Counted from the stretch's first letter, positions 1 through 6,506 are shown. The stretch is DNA of 9,558 nucleotides from Methylovirgula sp. (GCA_030038595.1 JASHSW010000077.1:1-9558); one strand, 5' to 3'. Numbers and translations are program-made. Notes: generated from the letters alone by a model not told the origin.

Positions 1-900
1 CCTTCGGTGCGAACCTTGATCGAATCGGCCGATACGGCGCGCAGCAAGGGTCCCAAAAAGGTCGGCCCCTTCGCCGTTCCCAAAGCCATGTCATCGACCG
101 CTTCGGCGACGCTGTCGACGTGGTTCAAGATCAAAGGCGTCAGCTATTCGATCTCGTCGGCCTGCGCGACCTCCAATCACTGTATCGGCAACGGCTACGA
201 GATGATCCAATACGGCAAGCAGGACATCATATTCGCCGGCGGATGCGAGGAGCTTGACTGGAGTCTCTCGGTGCTGTTCGACGCCATGGGCGCGTTGTCC
301 AGCGCCTACAACGACCGCCCGAGCGTCGCCTCGCGTGCCTACGACAAGAATCGCGACGGTTTCGTCATCGCCGGCGGGGCCGGCGTGCTCGTGCTGGAAG
401 AGCTGCAGCATGCCCGGGCGCGCGGCGCCAAGATCTACGCGGAAGTGGCGGGCTATGGCGCGACGTCGGATGGCCATGACATGGTGCAGCCGTCGGGCGA
501 AGGCGCGGTACGCTGCATGCGCATGGCCCTCGAGAGCATCAAGGTGCCGATCGACTATATCAACCCGCATGCCACTTCGACGCCGATCGGCGACCTGCGC
601 GAGATCGAAGCGATCCGCAGCGTATTCGGCGACCGCGCCCCACCGCTCTCCGCCACCAAATCTCTGACCGGACATTCGCTCGGCGCGACGGGCGTGCAGG
701 AGGCGATCTATTGTCTGCTCATGATGCAAAGCGGCTTCATCTGCGCGAGCGCTAATATCGACGAACTCGATCCGGCCTTTGCCGACGTGGACATCGTGCG
801 CAAGCGTCGCGACGGCCTCGCCTTGCGCGCCGTCCTGTCCAACTCGTTCGGCTTCGGCGGCACCAACGCCTCGATCGTCTTGAAACAAGTCGATGCCTGA
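1..900 (+). CDS. fabB: 3-ketoacyl-ACP synthase I, 5' end cut off by window
   Basis: Condensing enzyme of type II fatty acid synthesis. It adds malonyl-ACP to acyl-ACP and is needed in the FabA/FabB route to unsaturated fatty acids; it is cytosolic. The frame is open from base 1, so 299 codons are visible out of the roughly 405 usual for FabB; about 105 N-terminal residues lie outside the window. Counting from the GTG at base 7 (not a real start), the catalytic cysteine is C53 in SSACATS, the two histidines are H188 in [11 protein letters not shown] and H223 in TGHSLGA, and the lysine is K218 in SATKSLTGH. The C-terminal glycine-rich [11 protein letters not shown] motif is intact. Long stretches match E. 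coli FabB from memory ([33 protein letters not shown]), which separates it from FabF. The stop overlaps the fabI start by 8 bases, indicating translational coupling. In alphaproteobacteria fabA normally sits just upstream. Confidence 0.96.
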   Translation, partial: PSVRTLIESADTARSKGPKKVGPFAVPKAMSSTASATLSTWFKIKGVSYSISSACATSNHCIGNGYEMIQYGKQDIIFAGGCEELDWSLSVLFDAMGALSSAYNDRPSVASRAYDKNRDGFVIAGGAGVLVLEELQHARARGAKIYAEVAGYGATSDGHDMVQPSGEGAVRCMRMALESIKVPIDYINPHATSTPIGDLREIEAIRSVFGDRAPPLSATKSLTGHSLGATGVQEAIYCLLMMQSGFICASANIDELDPAFADVDIVRKRRDGLALRAVLSNSFGFGGTNASIVLKQVDA

Positions 901-1735
901 TCAGCGGCACGCGCTGATGCGCGGCAAGCGTGGCCTCGTGATGGGCGTCGCCAACGATCACTCGATCGCCTGGGGCATCGCCAACGTGCTCCACGACGAG
1001 GGCGCCGAGCTGGCCTTCACCTACCAGACCGCGGCGCTCGGCAAGCGCGTCAAGCCGCTGGTCGAACGTCTCAATCCCTCGCTCGTTCTGCCCTGCGACG
1101 TCGAGGATCCGGCGAGTTTCGATGCGACCTTCGCGGCGCTGCAGCGCGCCTGGGGCTCGCTCGATTTTGCGGTCCATTGCATTGCCTATTCGGATCGCGC
1201 CGAGCTGCGCGGCCGCTATGCCGATACGACGCGCCAGAATTTCCAGCGCACCATGCTGATTTCCGCGTTCTCGTTCACGGAGATGGCGAGGCGCGCCGCG
1301 AAGCTGATGCCGAAGGGCGGGGCGTTGTTGACGCTCACCTTCGGCGGCTCGACCCGAGTGATGCCGAACTACAACGTGATGGGGGTCGCCAAGGCGGCAC
1401 TCGAGGCGAGCGTACGCTATCTTGCCGCCGACTTCGGCCCGCGAGGGATCCGGGTCAATGCAATCTCGGCCGGTCCGGTGCGCACGCTGGCTGGCGCCGG
1501 CATTGCCGATGCCCGCTGCATGTTCAATTTTCAGAAGGCCCATTCTCCGCTGCGCCGGGCGGTCACGATCGATGCGGTCGGGAGTGCCGCGCTCTATCTT
1601 CTTTCCGATCTCTCCAATTGCGTTACCGGGGAGATCCATTATGTCGATTCCGGCTACAATATCGTCTCGATGCCGCAGCCGGATCGCCTCAAGGCGCACG
1701 AGGCCATCGCACCGGACGAAGCGGAGAACTCTTGA
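893..1735 (+). CDS. fabI: Enoyl-[acyl-carrier-protein] reductase (NADH), FabI type
   Basis: Catalyses the last step of each fatty acid elongation cycle, reducing enoyl-ACP to acyl-ACP; cytosolic tetramer of the short-chain dehydrogenase superfamily. The 280 residues compare with about 262 in E. coli FabI; the extra length is a short N-terminal lead and a C-terminal tail. The nucleotide-binding start is [20 protein letters not shown] (residues 11-30). The catalytic pair is Y160 and K167 in YNVMGVAK (Y-x6-K), followed by [16 protein letters not shown] and the C-terminal [13 protein letters not shown]. The start ATG lies inside the end of fabB (ATGCCTGA), supporting an operon. By eye alignment with E. 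coli FabI, the Y146 position is F150 and the G93 position is A98; both could be normal for the alphaproteobacterial FabI subgroup. Identification as FabI rather than another short-chain dehydrogenase is firm. Confidence 0.95.
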   Translation: MPDQRHALMRGKRGLVMGVANDHSIAWGIANVLHDEGAELAFTYQTAALGKRVKPLVERLNPSLVLPCDVEDPASFDATFAALQRAWGSLDFAVHCIAYSDRAELRGRYADTTRQNFQRTMLISAFSFTEMARRAAKLMPKGGALLTLTFGGSTRVMPNYNVMGVAKAALEASVRYLAADFGPRGIRVNAISAGPVRTLAGAGIADARCMFNFQKAHSPLRRAVTIDAVGSAALYLLSDLSNCVTGEIHYVDSGYNIVSMPQPDRLKAHEAIAPDEAENS

Positions 1736-1739
1736 GCAA

Positions 1740-2360
1740 ATGCGGCTCTATTCGGAAAATCAATCGCCGTTCTCGGCGCCCGTTAGAATCGCAATTTACG
1801 CCAAGGCGCTCGATATCGAGATCGTCGCGCCGCCGGGCGGCCTGCGCTCTGCCGAATATCATCGGATCAATCCGCTCGGCACCATTCCGTGCCTGATGCT
1901 CGACGACGGCACGCGCCTGCCGGAGTCCTCGGCGATCGTGGAATATCTCGAAGAGAAGTTTCCCGATCCGCCGCTCCTTCCGGAGGGTCCCGAAGCGCGC
2001 GCTCAGGTGCGTCTGCTGCAGCGCATCGGCGAACTTCACATTACGACGCCGACCGTCGAACTCGCCCAGTTGCCGGACCCCGACGAGGAGACGGCCGCCA
2101 ACCGCTTGACGAAAATCGTTCGCGGGCTCGCTGCCTTGCAGACCATTCTGACGGGCGATACGTTCGCTGCCGGCCCGAATTTGACGCTTGCCGATTGCCA
2201 GCTCGCGCCGGCGCTCTTCCGTGTGCCGCGCGTGGTCGGCGCCTTCATGAGCCGGGATTTGGTCGGCGCCTATCCAAAAGTGGCGCGCTACGTCGAGACA
2301 AGCGGCCGTCACAAAGCGGTCGCCCGCGTGCTCGAAGAAATGGGGGCGGCATTGGCGTAA
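1740..2360 (+). CDS. Glutathione S-transferase family protein
   Basis: A 206-residue cytosolic protein with the two-domain glutathione S-transferase layout. The N-terminal thioredoxin-like domain (about 1-80) carries the cis-proline in GTIPCLML (P50) and the glutathione gamma-glutamyl site PESSAIVEYLEE (E62, S63). The likely catalytic serine region is SPFSAPVRIA (9-18). The helical C-terminal domain contains the N-capping motif region NLTLADCQLAPALF (147-160). The substrate cannot be told from the sequence; the serine-type active site suggests a theta/zeta-like rather than a tau or mu enzyme. The ATG at 1740 is 4 bases after the fabI stop with GGAG at 1723-1726. A much longer in-frame extension back to 1422 only shadows fabI and is rejected. 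Tight linkage to fabI suggests co-expression, perhaps for removing lipid peroxidation or electrophilic products, but that role is inference. Confidence 0.9.
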   Translation: MRLYSENQSPFSAPVRIAIYAKALDIEIVAPPGGLRSAEYHRINPLGTIPCLMLDDGTRLPESSAIVEYLEEKFPDPPLLPEGPEARAQVRLLQRIGELHITTPTVELAQLPDPDEETAANRLTKIVRGLAALQTILTGDTFAAGPNLTLADCQLAPALFRVPRVVGAFMSRDLVGAYPKVARYVETSGRHKAVARVLEEMGAALA

Positions 2361-2374
2361 GTGCGCCGGCGCAC
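2361..2374. repeat. 14-base perfect palindrome directly after the GST stop
   Basis: GTGCGCCGGCGCAC reads identically on both strands and begins on the base after the TAA stop. As RNA it could form a short GC hairpin, but no T-run follows, so it is a poor intrinsic terminator. It may help define the operon's 3' end or be a chance product of high GC. Confidence 0.5.
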
Positions 2375-2546
2375 GCCGCGGCGGGATTTCGGCGACGGTT
2401 CGCCGCCACCTTGCCGATTTGCGAAATGCCGCAGCGCCCCTTGAACCTCACCGTACGAGATCTAGTTCAAACAGGAAACTTTGAAGCTCGGGTGCCGGTT
2501 ACGCGGTCACGCCGCGCTTCCCCCGCAATTGAGGCGCATTCCAGGG

Positions 2547-2567
2547 GGCCTTGCCGATGGTAAGGCC
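2547..2567 (+). promoter_or_regulatory. Hairpin in the leader of the L,D-transpeptidase gene
   Basis: GGCCTTGCC (2547-2555) pairs with GGTAAGGCC (2559-2567) around a GAT loop: 9 pairs including one G-U. It lies 35 bases upstream of the ATG at 2603. No T-run follows, so a role in RNA stability or start-site exposure is more likely than termination. Within 2361-2602 I also see TTGAAC (2441-2446) inverted as GTTCAA (2465-2470), but no convincing promoter. Confidence 0.35.
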
Positions 2568-2602
2568 ATTCAAAAGAGGCCTCGAACGAAATAGGTAAGC
2601 CC

Positions 2603-3331
2603 ATGCATCTTGTCAGTCGTCGCGCGCTACTCACCGGGGCTTCGGCCGCAGGTCTCTCGCTTAGCCTGGCGGCCTGCGTTTCCACCAACACACCCGATCC
2701 GATCGCCGAGGCGTATACGGGTCCACCCGTGCCGCCGCTCTCACGCGACACCGACGAGGACTATGCGGGCATGTACGGAGCGGTGACGGGCGAACCCTAT
2801 CCGATCCCCGCCGTCAAACTCTCGGAACTCAACTCGGCGTTTCTGCGTAAAGAGATCGCCTATCAAACGAGCGAGCAGCCGGGCACGATCGTCGTCGATC
2901 CGGGGAGCCATTATCTCTATCACGTACTGAGCGGCGGCCGGGCGATGCGCTACGGCGTCGGCGTCGGGCGCGAAGGTTTTGCCTGGTCCGGCATCGCCAT
3001 GATCCACGACAAGCAGGAATGGCCGGATTGGTATCCGCCGCCGGAAATGCTGCAGCGTCAGCCGGAGCTCGCCAAGTATATGTCGCAACTGCAGGGCGGG
3101 CTCGGCATGCCTGGCGGCGCCGACAATCCGCTCGGCGCCCGGGCGATGTATCTCTGGGAAGGCAACAAGGATACGCTTTATCGCATTCACGGCACGAACG
3201 AGCCCTGGACGATCGGCACGAGCGTCTCCTCCGGCTGCATTCGGATGATCAACCAGGACGTGATCGATCTCTACCGGCAGACGCCGGTCGGCACCAAAGT
3301 CGTCGTGCTTGGGCCGGGTGTCGTCGGCTGA
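2603..3331 (+). CDS. L,D-transpeptidase (YkuD domain) lipoprotein
   Basis: Forms 3-3 peptide cross-links in peptidoglycan or attaches proteins to it; acts in the periplasm. The 242-residue product begins with SRRALLTG, a twin-arginine-like signal, followed by a hydrophobic run and the lipobox LAAC with C25, so it is probably a lipoprotein, perhaps exported folded. After a proline-rich linker (about 27-50) the YkuD domain spans roughly 94-236. It contains the catalytic motif from HGTNEPW (H196) to SSGCIRM (C212, R214), which is the H...S-x-G-C-x-R signature. PDWYPPPEM (141-149) and the conserved GMPGG-N-LGARAM segment are typical of alphaproteobacterial members. The start has AGG at 2593-2595, 7 bases upstream. 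It stands alone between hairpins but lies next to a lytic transglycosylase gene, consistent with cell-wall remodelling. The exact cross-link type is not determinable. Confidence 0.93.
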   Translation: MHLVSRRALLTGASAAGLSLSLAACVSTNTPDPIAEAYTGPPVPPLSRDTDEDYAGMYGAVTGEPYPIPAVKLSELNSAFLRKEIAYQTSEQPGTIVVDPGSHYLYHVLSGGRAMRYGVGVGREGFAWSGIAMIHDKQEWPDWYPPPEMLQRQPELAKYMSQLQGGLGMPGGADNPLGARAMYLWEGNKDTLYRIHGTNEPWTIGTSVSSGCIRMINQDVIDLYRQTPVGTKVVVLGPGVVG

Positions 3332-3346
3332 ACGGGCTGCGCCCGT
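3332..3346 (+). terminator. Short hairpin just after the L,D-transpeptidase stop
   Basis: ACGGGC (3332-3337) pairs with GCCCGT (3341-3346) around a TGC loop, starting on the base after the stop codon. Only 6 pairs and no T-run, so termination would be weak or factor-dependent. Confidence 0.35.
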
Positions 3347-3355
3347 CTGCCACGC

Positions 3356-3384
3356 TTGGCAAACGGGCGCCGATCGGGATAGAA
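3356..3384 (+). promoter_or_regulatory. Possible promoter of the small rreB-like gene
   Basis: TTGGCA (3356-3361) and GATAGA or ATAGAA (3378-3384) are spaced 16-17 bases apart, acceptable for a housekeeping-type promoter. Transcription would begin near 3390 and, ending at the hairpin at 3529-3557, would give an RNA of about 165-170 bases. The -10 match is modest, so this is a proposal that fits the gene unit rather than a firm call. Confidence 0.4.
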
Positions 3385-3404
3385 GGCCGCCGTCGTCCAC
3401 AATC

Positions 3405-3421
3405 GAAAGGAGGTGATCCAG
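3405..3421 (+). promoter_or_regulatory. 17-base extended Shine-Dalgarno sequence
   Basis: GAAAGGAGGTGATCCAG is complementary over 17 contiguous bases to the conserved 3' end of alphaproteobacterial 16S rRNA (known sequence GGCTGGATCACCTCCTTTCT). Ordinary sites use 4-7 of these bases. The core GGAGG (3409-3413) sits 7 bases before the GTG at 3421, an optimal spacing, and the last matching G is the first base of that start codon. Such over-long matches are the hallmark of rreB/rreR-type small mRNAs, where the strong ribosome contact limits rather than boosts translation. Confidence 0.88.
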
Positions 3422-3477
3422 TGTCTCAATGTCTGATCGCAAAGCCGCTGGAACTCACCGCCTCCCTGAAGGCTTAG
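3421..3477 (+). CDS. 18-residue peptide gene of the rreB/rreR type (ribosome-regulated small mRNA)
   Basis: A GTG-started frame of 18 codons plus TAG encodes MSQCLIAKPLELTASLKA. It has no signal peptide or recognised domain. The support is context: a 17-base perfect anti-16S ribosome-binding site at optimal distance, a promoter candidate upstream, and a strong hairpin terminator 52 bases after the stop, together an independent transcript of about 165 bases. Published rreB of Bradyrhizobiaceae is a 165-base mRNA with a 17-base Shine-Dalgarno and a GTG start encoding 14 residues, and rreR of the Rhodobacter/Roseobacter lineage encodes 18 residues. The layout here matches this class closely, but I cannot compare the peptide itself. 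The ribosome-binding site can pair with 3455-3463 inside the frame. An overlapping ATG frame from 3429 runs through the terminator and has no ribosome-binding site at a suitable distance, so I prefer the GTG frame. The peptide's function is unknown. Confidence 0.75.
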   Translation: MSQCLIAKPLELTASLKA

Positions 3478-3528
3478 ACGTCGGCGGCGGCGTTGACATT
3501 GCAGAGCCGTTGCGCTCCGAACGCGATC

Positions 3529-3557
3529 GAAAGCCCCGGCTTCGCGCCGGGGCTTTC
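3529..3557 (+). terminator. Rho-independent terminator of the small gene
   Basis: GAAAGCCCCGGC (3529-3540) and GCCGGGGCTTTC (3546-3557) form a perfect 12-pair stem with loop TTCGC; the 3' arm ends in CTTTC followed by TCTCAT. It is the strongest hairpin I find in the window and ends the transcript 80 bases after the small frame. It also insulates the next gene, whose start is at 3641. Confidence 0.85.
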
Positions 3558-3640
3558 TCATATCCGGGCGGACTTTTCTGCCATATTCGCGCCAACGCCC
3601 AGCCCTGGAACAGCCGCGGATGCTGCGGTAAAATCTTCGC

Positions 3641-4825
3641 ATGCTGCGATTCTTGTTCGCCGGTTCGCTGCTTGTCGGGCTCTTTGCGATCAACCCCGCA
3701 TATGCCGATTTTCAATCCTGTCTCGGCGCATTGAAAGCACAATCCGAGGCAAACGGCGTTGCCGCGGCGACCGTTGAGGCTGCGACGCGCAACCTAACAT
3801 TCGATCCCAGCGTGATCGAAGCGGAGAACGAGCAGCCGGAGTTCGTGACTCCGATCTGGGATTACATCGCCGCCCTCGTCGACGACGAGCGCATCGCCGA
3901 CGGGCGCGCCGCGATGCGGCGCTGGGCGAAGTGGCTCGACGTTGCCGAGCGCAGGTATCGCGTGCCCGCCTCGGTGATCGCGGCGGTATGGGGCATCGAG
4001 TCGAATTTCGGCAGGAATTTCGGCACGCGGCCCGTCCTGCAATCACTTGCAAGCCTGGCTTGTTCGGCCAGCCGGCGCCCCGAATATTATCGCCGCGAGT
4101 TTCTCGCGGCCATGCAGATCGTCGGCGCCGGCGATGCCGATCCGTCGAATTTCGTCGGCTCGTGGGCGGGCGCCTTCGGGCATACGCAATTCATGCCCTC
4201 GACTTTCTTGCGTCTTGCCGTCGATCTCGATGGAGACGGGCGTCGCGACGTCATCAATTCCGTGCCGGACGCACTTGGCTCCACCGCCAATTATCTGCAT
4301 CACAGCGGCTGGATCTGGAGCCTGCCGTGGGGTTTTGAAGTGAAGATCCCCGCCCATTACGCCGGACCGTCGGGGCGTCGCAACAAACAACCGATGGCAG
4401 TTTGGGCGGCGCGCGGCATAACGCATATCGATGGGGCGCCGCTCCGCGGCGCAATGCGAGTGAGCCTGTTTCTGCCGGCAGGTCCGAAGGGGCCTGCATT
4501 TCTCGTCACCCGCAATTTCGATGCGATCTACTCGTACAACGCGGCGGAGTCGTATGCGCTGGCGATTGGGCTTCTCTCGGACCGACTGCGCGGTCGCGGC
4601 CCGATCGTGACGGCTTGGCCGACCAGCGATCCCGGTTTGTCGCGTGCCGGGCGGCGCGAAGTGCAGGCCTTGCTGATCCGCCGCGGCTACGACTTGGGCG
4701 GCAAGATTGACGGCGTCCTGGGCCGTAAGACGCAAGCCGCGATCGCCGATTTTCAGGCGCGTGTCGGGCTCAAACCGGATGGGCGCGCATGCCGATCGGT
4801 TCTGGCTGCCTTGCGCGGCCGCTAA
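3641..4825 (+). CDS. Secreted lytic murein transglycosylase, MltB type, with peptidoglycan-binding domain
   Basis: Cleaves the MurNAc-GlcNAc bond of peptidoglycan with formation of 1,6-anhydro-MurNAc; periplasmic. The 394-residue product starts with a clear signal peptide (MLRFLFAGSLLVGLFAINPAYA, cut after A22 before DF) and has no lipobox, unlike E. coli MltB. The catalytic SLT_2 domain spans about 25-320: the catalytic glutamate is E120 in VWGIESNFG, and the family's AFGHTQFMPSTF motif is at 178-189, followed by the acidic DLDGDGRRD segment (195-203). A C-terminal PG_binding_1 domain covers about 333-391 (LSRAGRREVQALLIRRGY, then KIDGVLGRKTQAAIADFQ). The ATG at 3641 has only a weak upstream GGTAAA (3627-3632), but it begins exactly at the signal peptide. 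Neighbouring genes suggest a wall-remodelling group with the L,D-transpeptidase. Confidence 0.93.
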   Translation: MLRFLFAGSLLVGLFAINPAYADFQSCLGALKAQSEANGVAAATVEAATRNLTFDPSVIEAENEQPEFVTPIWDYIAALVDDERIADGRAAMRRWAKWLDVAERRYRVPASVIAAVWGIESNFGRNFGTRPVLQSLASLACSASRRPEYYRREFLAAMQIVGAGDADPSNFVGSWAGAFGHTQFMPSTFLRLAVDLDGDGRRDVINSVPDALGSTANYLHHSGWIWSLPWGFEVKIPAHYAGPSGRRNKQPMAVWAARGITHIDGAPLRGAMRVSLFLPAGPKGPAFLVTRNFDAIYSYNAAESYALAIGLLSDRLRGRGPIVTAWPTSDPGLSRAGRREVQALLIRRGYDLGGKIDGVLGRKTQAAIADFQARVGLKPDGRACRSVLAALRGR

Positions 4826-4962
4826 GCGGCCCGCGGGCTTGCCGGCGGCGTTTGGCTGGATTTAACAACCCAAGCTTTTTCAAGCGCATCCGCAACGCCC
4901 TCACCCGGAATTGAATGGCGCCGGTACGGCATTCCTCTAGATTTCCGTCCGGAAAGATTCCT

Positions 4963-5709
4963 ATGCCCATGCTTACACCGGCGCGTAAGTTCGTTCGCTG
5001 TAGTTGCCTTGGCGCGGCGCTGACGGTTTGCGGATTTAGCTCTGCGGCTGCCGCAAGCGGCATCACCGGGGTGGTCGAACTGTTCACCTCGCAAGGTTGT
5101 TCGTCTTGTCCGCCGGCCGATCGGCTGCTGACGAGAATTGCGACCGACCCGTCAATCGTCGCGCTGAGTTTCCCAATCAATTATTGGGATTTCATCGGCT
5201 GGAAAGACACCTTGGCCTCGCCGGAATTTACCGCCCGGCAGGAGGCCTATGCCGCGGCGTTGGGCGAACGCCGCGTCTACACGCCGGAAGCGGTCATCGA
5301 CGGGCTCGTCGACGCGGTCGGCAGCGACAAAGCGGCGATCGATCGCGCCATCAGGACCGCGAAGCAGCGCGAAGGCGCGCTTAGCGTGTCGGTGCAATTG
5401 CACGAGCATGCCGGCGTTTTGCAGATCGACGTCGGCGCGGGCAGCGAGACTTCGGCCGGGGTTTACGTGCTGCGTGTCGCCAAATCCCGCACCGTGGTGA
5501 TCGAGCGCGGCGAAAATTCCGGCCGCAGCGTCACCTATACGAACGTCGTACGCGCGATCCACAAGGTCGGCGAATGGAGCGGCAAGCCGGAAAGCCTCAA
5601 GCTCACGGAGCTGAAGGGCGACGGCGAAGCGTATGTCGTGCTGGTGCAGCAAGGCTCGCAAGACGATCCGGGCGCCATACTGGCCGCCGCCAAGGGCGTC
5701 GGGCTTTGA
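4963..5709 (+). CDS. Secreted DUF1223 (thioredoxin-like) protein
   Basis: A 248-residue protein of the DUF1223 family, common in alphaproteobacteria and of unknown biochemical role. The N-terminus (about 1-31) is a signal peptide ending near SSAAAAS. It is followed at once by VVELFTSQGCSSCPPAD (38-53), the family signature, with a CxxC pair at C46 and C49 in a position like a thioredoxin active site. Other family blocks are ALSFPINYWDFIGWKD (67-82) and RRVYTPEAVIDG (103-114). I chose the ATG at 4963 rather than 4915 because GGAAAG (4951-4956) lies 6 bases upstream and because the signal peptide starts there; another in-frame ATG is at 4969. It could be a periplasmic thiol-disulfide or metal-binding protein, but that is inference from the motif. 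It is separated from the upstream gene by 137 bases without a clear terminator. Confidence 0.88.
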   Translation: MPMLTPARKFVRCSCLGAALTVCGFSSAAAASGITGVVELFTSQGCSSCPPADRLLTRIATDPSIVALSFPINYWDFIGWKDTLASPEFTARQEAYAAALGERRVYTPEAVIDGLVDAVGSDKAAIDRAIRTAKQREGALSVSVQLHEHAGVLQIDVGAGSETSAGVYVLRVAKSRTVVIERGENSGRSVTYTNVVRAIHKVGEWSGKPESLKLTELKGDGEAYVVLVQQGSQDDPGAILAAAKGVGL

Positions 5710-5813
5710 TCCGCTGCGCGGGCTGCGTCCGAATTTTGCCCTGATCCGTCGCTTCATTCCCAATTGCCGCATCGAATTTTGGCGCGCGTCCACCCGCGAG
5801 GTATGTTTCCACA

Positions 5814-6506
5814 ATGATTCGCACGTTTCGACTTGCCTTAGCGGCCGCGTTCCCGCTCTGCGGATTCGCCGCGCCGGTCGTCATGGCGCAGGATTCCATG
5901 TCGCTACGATTGGCTGCCAACGAACCGACGCCGGTCAAGCACAAACCCGGCAAACAAAACACCGCCAAAGCCAAGTCCAAATCCAGCAAATCCGCCGAGG
6001 CCAAAGCATCGAAAGGCGCGACCAGCGATAAAAACGCCGGCAAGCCGGTGCAGATTGCGAGCTTCGGCGATTGGGGCGCATTTCTCGCCGAAGGCGGCAA
6101 AGAGAAGACCTGCTATGCGCTCGCCCAGCCAAAGGAACGCGCACCCAGCAAGCTCAAACGCGACCCGGCCTACGTGTTCATCTCGAACCGGCCCGGCGAA
6201 AATATCCACAACGAAGTTTCGATCATGATGGGGTTTCCGATGAAAAACGGCGCCGAGGCCGAGGCCGATGTGTCGGGCACGAGCTTTGATCTCATCTCGA
6301 AGGGCACCAACGCGTGGATCAAGAATCCCGCGCAGGAAGCCGAATTCATCAAAGCCCTGAAGAAGAGCGCCAAGCTCATCGTCAAAGCCACTTCCACCAA
6401 AGGTCATGTGACGACCGACAGCTATTCGCTGGCCGGTCTGTCGCAAGCGCTGGACAGTGTCGAGCGGGAATGCCGCAAGGCACCGACTGCGCAGAGCGCG
6501 CGGTAA
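5814..6506 (+). CDS. Invasion-associated locus B (IalB) family protein
   Basis: A 230-residue secreted protein with a signal peptide (cut near VVMAQ, residues 22-26) and an IalB-like domain from about residue 79. Recognisable family blocks are GDWGAFLAEGG (85-95), CYALAQP (100-106), RDPAYVFISNRPGE (116-129), NEVSIMMGFP (133-142) and YSLAGLSQALD (204-214). Two domain cysteines, C100 and C220, probably form the conserved disulfide. Between the signal and the domain is a Lys/Ser/Ala-rich low-complexity linker (about 42-77), which may bind peptidoglycan or simply act as a spacer. IalB was named in Bartonella for a role in red-cell entry, but homologues are general in non-pathogenic alphaproteobacteria, so virulence should not be inferred. 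GAGG (5798-5801) lies 12 bases before the ATG, rather far. No related neighbour is seen. Confidence 0.87.
   Translation: MIRTFRLALAAAFPLCGFAAPVVMAQDSMSLRLAANEPTPVKHKPGKQNTAKAKSKSSKSAEAKASKGATSDKNAGKPVQIASFGDWGAFLAEGGKEKTCYALAQPKERAPSKLKRDPAYVFISNRPGENIHNEVSIMMGFPMKNGAEAEADVSGTSFDLISKGTNAWIKNPAQEAEFIKALKKSAKLIVKATSTKGHVTTDSYSLAGLSQALDSVERECRKAPTAQSAR

Noticed and set aside
91..1699. Long antisense open frames opposite fabB and fabI (265 and 315 codons)
   Set aside because: Their translations are rich in Arg, Ala, His and Gly with no family motif, and they mirror strongly supported + strand genes. Long shadow frames are expected at this GC content.
1422..1739. In-frame N-terminal extension of the GST gene back to 1422
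   Set aside because: The extra 106 codons are basic low-complexity sequence overlapping fabI in another frame. The GST fold begins precisely at the ATG at 1740.
3405..3421. Fragment of an antisense 16S rRNA gene
   Set aside because: The match to the complement of the 16S 3' end stops after 17 bases and the following sequence does not continue into the 16S 3' region, whereas a start codon lies at the right distance.
3493..3498. TTGACA as a -35 box for the transglycosylase gene
   Set aside because: No acceptable -10 lies 16-18 bases downstream, and a transcript from there would meet the terminator at 3529-3557 before the gene.
3429..3734. 101-codon frame from ATG 3429
   Set aside because: It runs through the strong terminator hairpin at 3529-3557 and into the transglycosylase signal peptide region, with no family resemblance; its ATG is too far from GGAGG compared with the GTG at 3421.
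4817..4831. Hairpin GGCCGC-TAA-GCGGCC at the transglycosylase stop as a terminator
   Set aside because: Only six pairs with a three-base loop that includes the stop codon, and no T-run follows.
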